From contig NZ_CATNVC010000019.1 of NCBI RefSeq assembly GCF_951230135.1, positions 1 through 34,228 on the forward strand: a DNA stretch of 34,228 bases, read 5' to 3'. How positions within the stretch are numbered: position 1 is the stretch's first letter; each line of letters starts with the position of its first letter. This stretch comes from Butyricicoccus sp. Marseille-Q5471 (GTDB taxonomy: Bacteria > Bacillota > Clostridia > Oscillospirales > Butyricicoccaceae). The position numbers were made by a program, and so were the translations under genes. The notes under the pieces were generated by a model. The model searched no databases, was not told where the DNA came from, and saw only the letters and a list, made by a program, of their open reading frames with translations. Below, one piece after another: positions 30,867-34,228 of this stretch.

Positions 30867-33200
30867 TTATTCCTTCACGATTTTTAATGTATTGGGTCGA
30901 CGATCCGCTTCTTCCGCGGCAGCGCCGTTGTAACCGATGGTGGTGCTGTTCAGGTTCTTGTACAGTCCCATCTTCTTGAGCTTGCTCAGCGGCACACCCT
31001 CGCCTTCCTTACGGCCGCAGCGCGGGCAGGTCTCGCCTATGATGCCGGTATAACCGCACACCGGATCGCGATCGACCGGATGGTTGATGGAACCGTAGCC
31101 AATGCCGATTTCCTTCATGTACCGTACGACAGCCTCAAAGGCTTCAAGATTCTGCGTCGGGTCGCCGTCCAGCTCAATATAGCTGATATGTCCGCCGTTG
31201 GTCAACTCATGGTAGGGTGCTTCACGGCCGAGCTTCTCAAACGCCGAAATCGGGAAGTATACCGGGATATGGAATGAGTTGGTGTAATAATCCCGATCGG
31301 TCACGCCCTCGATGACACCGTACTTCTCGCGGTCAATCTTGACAAAGCGGCCGGACAATCCCTCTGCCGGGGTTGCAATGACGGAAAAATTCAGCTTATA
31401 TTTCTTGGCGGCTTCATCCATGCGCGCACGCATGTGGCCGATGATTTCCAAACCGAGGTTCTGCGCTTCATCGCTCTCGCCGTGGTGCTTGCCGATGAGC
31501 GCCTTTAGGCACTCGGCAAGGCCGATAAAACCAACGGTTAGCGTACCGTGGCCGAGGACGTCCTCCAAGGTATCATCCGGACCCAGCTTGTCCGAATCCA
31601 TCCAGATGCCCTCTCCCATCAGGAAGGGGTAGTTGCGCACTCGTTTGCTGCACTGGATGCGATACCGCGCAAGCAGCTGATCAATGACGAGATCAATCTT
31701 GCGATCCAAATCCTCGAAGAACCAGTCTACATCGCCATGCGATCGAATGCCGATGCGCGGCAGGTTAATCGACGTAAAGGACAAATTGCCGCGGCCGTTG
31801 ACAATTTCGCGCGTGGGATCATATACATTGCCAATAACGCGGGTGCGGCAGCCCATGTACGCGCATTCCGTCTCCGGATGGCCTTCTTTATAATATTTCA
31901 GGTTAAACGGCGCATCGAGGAACGAAAAGTTCGGGAACAGGCGCTTTGCCGACACGCGGCAAGCCAGCTTGAACAAATCATAGTTGGGGTCTCCCTCGTT
32001 GAAGTTCACGCCTTCCTTGACCTTAAAAATATGAATCGGGAAAATCGACGTTTCCCCATTTCCAAGACCTGCCTCGGTCGCAAGCAGCAGACACTCAACA
32101 ACGAGCCGTCCCTCCGGCGATACGTCGGTACCATAGTTGAGCGACGAGAACGGAATCTGTGCGCCCGCACGGGAATGCATGGTGTTCAGGTTATGTACCA
32201 ATGCCTCCATCGCCTGATAGGTGGTGCGGCGGGTCTCCTTTATCGCATGGCGGCGGCAGAACGCCGTGATTTTGCGGGCGGTTGCGTCGTCAAAGCTCTC
32301 TTGCAGCTTTTCGGTCAGCTTGTCCTCAAAGCCGTTGGTGCCGATCAGAATCGGCTGCAGGCCCGAAGTGGCCTCGACCTCATCAAAGATTTCGCGGGAC
32401 TCGAGATCCTCGTCTTCCACATCCCGATAAATCTCCAGTGCGCGCTCCAAGTTGCGCAGGAAGCACTTGCGATACGTCTTCTTTACGCCCGGCGCCATGC
32501 AGTAATCAAAGTTTGGCACCGACTGACCGCCGTGCTGATCGTTCTGGTTGGACTGAATCGCAATGCAGGCCAACGCAGAGTACGAACGGATGTCGTTCGG
32601 CTCACGCAAGAAGCCGTGTCCGGTCGAAAAACCGCCGTCGAACAAGCTGAGCAAATCAATCTGGCAACAGGTCGTCGTCAGCGTCAAAAAGTCAAGGTCA
32701 TGAATATGGATGTCGCCCTCGCGGTGCGCCTTGGCGTGCGCGGGGTCGAGAATAAACATTTCATAAAACTGCTTTGCGCCTTCCGAACCGTACTTGAGCA
32801 TCGTACCCATCGCCGTGTCGCCGTCGATGTTGGCATTTTCACGCTTGACGTCGTTCTCAAGGGAAGACTGGAAGGTTAAATCCTCGTAGACCTTCATCAG
32901 CCTGGTGTTCATTTCGCGCACACGGGTACGCTCGTTTCGGTAGAGAATGTATTTCTTTGCGGTACGTGCATGACCATTCTTAATCAACACGTTCTCTACT
33001 GTATCTTGTACCTGCTCAACGGTCGGTGTACCGTCCTTCAGCTCGGTTTCCAACGCCTGTTCAACCAATTTCGCGAGTTCTGCGGCCATCTCATAGTCCT
33101 GTCCGCCCGAAGCCTGCGCCGCGCCGAAAATCGCGCCTGCGATCTTATCAAGTTCAAAGGGCGCCTTACGGCCGTCCCGTTTGATAATCTGCTGTACCAT
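30867..33200 (-). CDS. nrdD: Anaerobic (class III) ribonucleoside-triphosphate reductase, large part without glycyl radical segment
   Basis: Reduces ribonucleotides to deoxyribonucleotides under anaerobic conditions; 777 residues. It begins with an ATP-cone allosteric domain (about 1-95, starting MVQQIIKRDGRKAPFELD). The ten-stranded barrel follows with the conserved YMGCRTRV, where C451 is the likely thiyl-radical cysteine. A C-terminal metal-knuckle region has C715, C725 and C728 (VCGYTG, CPRCGR); only three cysteines of the usual four are visible. The expected RxxGY glycyl radical sequence does not follow. Instead there is a tail of about 45 residues including MGLYKNLNSTTIGYNG. The glycyl segment is encoded by the next ORF. 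The start has AAGGAAGG upstream and a consensus promoter. Confidence 0.93.
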   Translation of the reverse strand: MVQQIIKRDGRKAPFELDKIAGAIFGAAQASGGQDYEMAAELAKLVEQALETELKDGTPTVEQVQDTVENVLIKNGHARTAKKYILYRNERTRVREMNTRLMKVYEDLTFQSSLENDVKRENANIDGDTAMGTMLKYGSEGAKQFYEMFILDPAHAKAHREGDIHIHDLDFLTLTTTCCQIDLLSLFDGGFSTGHGFLREPNDIRSYSALACIAIQSNQNDQHGGQSVPNFDYCMAPGVKKTYRKCFLRNLERALEIYRDVEDEDLESREIFDEVEATSGLQPILIGTNGFEDKLTEKLQESFDDATARKITAFCRRHAIKETRRTTYQAMEALVHNLNTMHSRAGAQIPFSSLNYGTDVSPEGRLVVECLLLATEAGLGNGETSIFPIHIFKVKEGVNFNEGDPNYDLFKLACRVSAKRLFPNFSFLDAPFNLKYYKEGHPETECAYMGCRTRVIGNVYDPTREIVNGRGNLSFTSINLPRIGIRSHGDVDWFFEDLDRKIDLVIDQLLARYRIQCSKRVRNYPFLMGEGIWMDSDKLGPDDTLEDVLGHGTLTVGFIGLAECLKALIGKHHGESDEAQNLGLEIIGHMRARMDEAAKKYKLNFSVIATPAEGLSGRFVKIDREKYGVIEGVTDRDYYTNSFHIPVYFPISAFEKLGREAPYHELTNGGHISYIELDGDPTQNLEAFEAVVRYMKEIGIGYGSINHPVDRDPVCGYTGIIGETCPRCGRKEGEGVPLSKLKKMGLYKNLNSTTIGYNGAAAEEADRRPNTLKIVKE

Positions 33201-33264
33201 CGTCCGTTGCCTTCCTTTATCTAAATTTCACTCATATGCTGCCAGAGGGTTAAAAACTAAATTT

Positions 33265-33301
33265 CGTATGTATTTTGTGTAATTCGCACAACATGTTGTG
33301 C
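33265..33301. promoter_or_regulatory. NrdR-box-like sites
   Basis: GCACAACATGTTGTGC (33286-33301) is a perfect 16-bp palindrome that fits the NrdR box consensus (acaCwAtATaTwGtgt) at all strongly conserved positions. A weaker site at 33265-33280, whose right half ATTTTGTGT fits well, lies 21 bp away centre to centre, or two helical turns. NrdR, the repressor of ribonucleotide reductase genes, binds paired boxes spaced by whole turns. The palindrome lies just downstream of the nrdD -10 box, where binding would block transcription. Confidence 0.7.
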
Positions 33302-33312
33302 CTGTATTAATT

Positions 33313-33341
33313 ATTTTACCGCGCACACTGGTACATGTCAA
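33313..33341 (-). promoter_or_regulatory. nrdD operon promoter
   Basis: On the minus strand, consensus TTGACA (33336-33341), 17-bp spacer, TAAAAT (33313-33318). Confidence 0.85.
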
Positions 33342-33422
33342 GGCCGAAAAATCAATTTGGGGGTTTTGCTTGAAAACCAAATACAATCTTGTCACATCAG
33401 CCAAAATTCGTCTATTTTTACC

Positions 33423-33494
33423 TGTGGACTACTGACGGATAAAGCTGTGGAAAACTTTTCGGTGTGGATAAAGCTGTGCAAATGGTGTGGATTC
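33423..33494 (+). promoter_or_regulatory. Cluster of DnaA-box-like 9-mers
   Basis: Five sites begin TGTG(G/C)A in one orientation: TGTGGACTA (33423), TGTGGAAAA (33446), TGTGGATAA (33463, a perfect DnaA box), TGTGCAAAT (33475) and TGTGGATTC (33486). They lie within 72 bp upstream of the nrdD promoter. DnaA is known to regulate ribonucleotide reductase genes in some bacteria, but here DnaA binding is inference. Confidence 0.5.
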
Positions 33495-33518
33495 ACTCCC
33501 AATTTCTGCGGATGAGAA

Positions 33519-33845
33519 TTGCAGGGAACAGCAAAAATCCTACCACTAGATATTGTGGTGTGGTTTCCGGTTTCTCCGCTTACAAGGTTGACTCTCGGTT
33601 CGTTTGAACGCGTTGCTGATCCCATGCGGTTCATTTCGGGCGGTGGCGTGGACACGCAGAGCATGCTGCCGAACGGCACGCCCGAAGAGGTTGCGGCACA
33701 GGTGACCGAACGTCTGCCCATCCTGTCCGAGGGCGGCGGCTACGTGTTCAACACCATTCACAACATCGTTGGCGACACCCGCGCAGAGAACATCTGGGCC
33801 GCCTTCGAAGCGGTACACAAGTACAATCAGAAGCACTTCGGATAA
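33519..33845 (+). pseudogene. 3' remnant of a uroporphyrinogen-decarboxylase-family gene
   Basis: The open frame encodes 108 residues. From about residue 36 (base 33624) it matches the C-terminal end of URO-D/MtaA-type proteins, with FISGGGVDTQSMLP, GTPEEVAAQVTERL, GGGYVFNTIHNI and ENIWAAFEAV in the expected order. Full-length members have about 340 residues, so roughly 80 percent is missing, and the first 35 residues are unrelated. No promoter or ribosome binding site is convincing. A terminator follows directly, as for the original gene. This looks like a truncation junction at about 33620, perhaps from recombination next to the rRNA operon. Confidence 0.75.
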
Positions 33846-33848
33846 GAG

Positions 33849-33885
33849 AAAGAGCGTCCCGCTGGTTGGCGGGGCGCTCTTTTAC
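33849..33885 (+). terminator. Terminator after the URO-D remnant
   Basis: A 14-bp stem with one wobble (33849-33862 with 33869-33882), 6-nt loop, T-rich 3' arm (CTCTTTT). Confidence 0.85.
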
Positions 33886-33930
33886 CCTCTACTTTTCAGT
33901 CTGCAGGTTAGTCACCTGCAAACAAATACA

Positions 33931-33958
33931 AAAAAGCCGATTCTTACGAATCGGCTTT
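33931..33958 (-). terminator. rRNA operon terminator
   Basis: On the minus strand an 11-bp perfect stem (33933-33943 with 33948-33958, 4-nt loop) is followed by a six-T run, just after the 5S gene. Confidence 0.9.
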
Positions 33959-33965
33959 CGTTGAT

Positions 33966-34081
<116 letters not shown>

Positions 34082-34158
34082 TTTTGAAGATTTGCACCTT
34101 CAAAACTGAACAACAACTACTTGCAAGCTTCAAGTAAGAGATTACCCTTTATAATAAA
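34082..34158 (-). other. 23S-5S internal spacer
   Basis: About 77 bp of AT-rich spacer between the 23S 3' end and 5S. No tRNA gene is in it. Confidence 0.8.
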
Positions 34159-34228
34159 GGTCAAGCCCTCGGCCTATTAGTATCAGTCCGCTGCACGCAT
34201 TACTGCGCTTCCACTCCTGACCTATCAA
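34159..34228 (-). rRNA. rrl: 23S ribosomal RNA, 3' end (partial)
   Basis: On the minus strand the window contains the conserved 3' terminal sequence of 23S rRNA, including CTGATACTAATAGGCCGAGG and ending at GGGCTTGACC. The gene runs off the right edge of the window. The exact mature end is approximate. Confidence 0.92.

Noticed and set aside
30849-30869. Stop-codon read-through or selenocysteine joining nrdD to the glycyl-radical ORF
   Set aside because: The two ORFs are in different frames, the stop is TAA, and the second ORF has its own ribosome binding site and ATG. A frameshifting signal is not apparent.
31548-32879. 443-codon open frame on the plus strand
   Set aside because: Antisense shadow of nrdD, arising from GC-rich codon bias.

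Overview
The window looks like chromosome of a strictly anaerobic, fairly GC-rich Clostridia-type Firmicute, probably in the Oscillospirales/Butyricicoccus-like range; this is an inference from gene content, not a database match. The support is an [FeFe] hydrogenase, an oxygen-sensitive class III ribonucleotide reductase, AGGAGG ribosome binding sites, clear TTGACA/TATAAT promoters, several PTS and sugar genes and the sequence of the 5S rRNA.

Region by region. Positions 1-660 hold remnants, including tandem repeats like an insertion-sequence end, and no convincing gene. Positions 677-5752 carry a two-component system (OmpR-type regulator, histidine kinase) followed by an ABC ATPase, an 8-TM FtsX-type permease and a small unknown gene. 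This block is visibly less GC-rich than its neighbours and looks like an acquired peptide-sensing or detoxification module. On the minus strand at 5851-8154 a LacI regulator, an esterase and an acetyltransferase form an operon. It diverges from metG (8344-10269), which is followed by a DUF4177 protein, tatD and tRNA-Ala(GGC).

Positions 11754-17933 form a sugar locus: nanE, a minus-strand RpiR regulator, then an operon of Gfo/Idh/MocA oxidoreductase, mannitol-type PTS EIICB, HAD phosphatase, PTS EIIA and ROK kinase. Positions 18084-21664 encode a two-gene [FeFe] hydrogenase in which the partner fuses a NuoF-type iron-sulfur segment to a GltD-like flavoprotein. Then come a YitT membrane protein (minus), a strongly promoted 43-residue ORF with its own terminator, a GH4 glycosidase-PfkB kinase-LacI operon, an aspartase (minus) and a secreted HAD phosphatase.

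The right end (30152-33200, minus) is the anaerobic nucleotide reductase operon. Here the large subunit lacks its glycyl radical segment, and that segment is encoded by a separate 62-residue ORF placed between nrdD and nrdG. The operon has a consensus promoter with a NrdR-box-like 16-bp palindrome just downstream and a cluster of DnaA-box-like sites upstream. A broken uroporphyrinogen-decarboxylase-family gene follows, and the window ends in the 5S rRNA and the 3' end of a 23S rRNA on the minus strand.

The most noteworthy items are the split anaerobic reductase with its NrdR/DnaA-like control region, the PTS plus NanE plus Gfo/Idh sugar locus of unknown substrate, the GltD-linked hydrogenase, and the orphan small-ORF transcript at 22841-23251.
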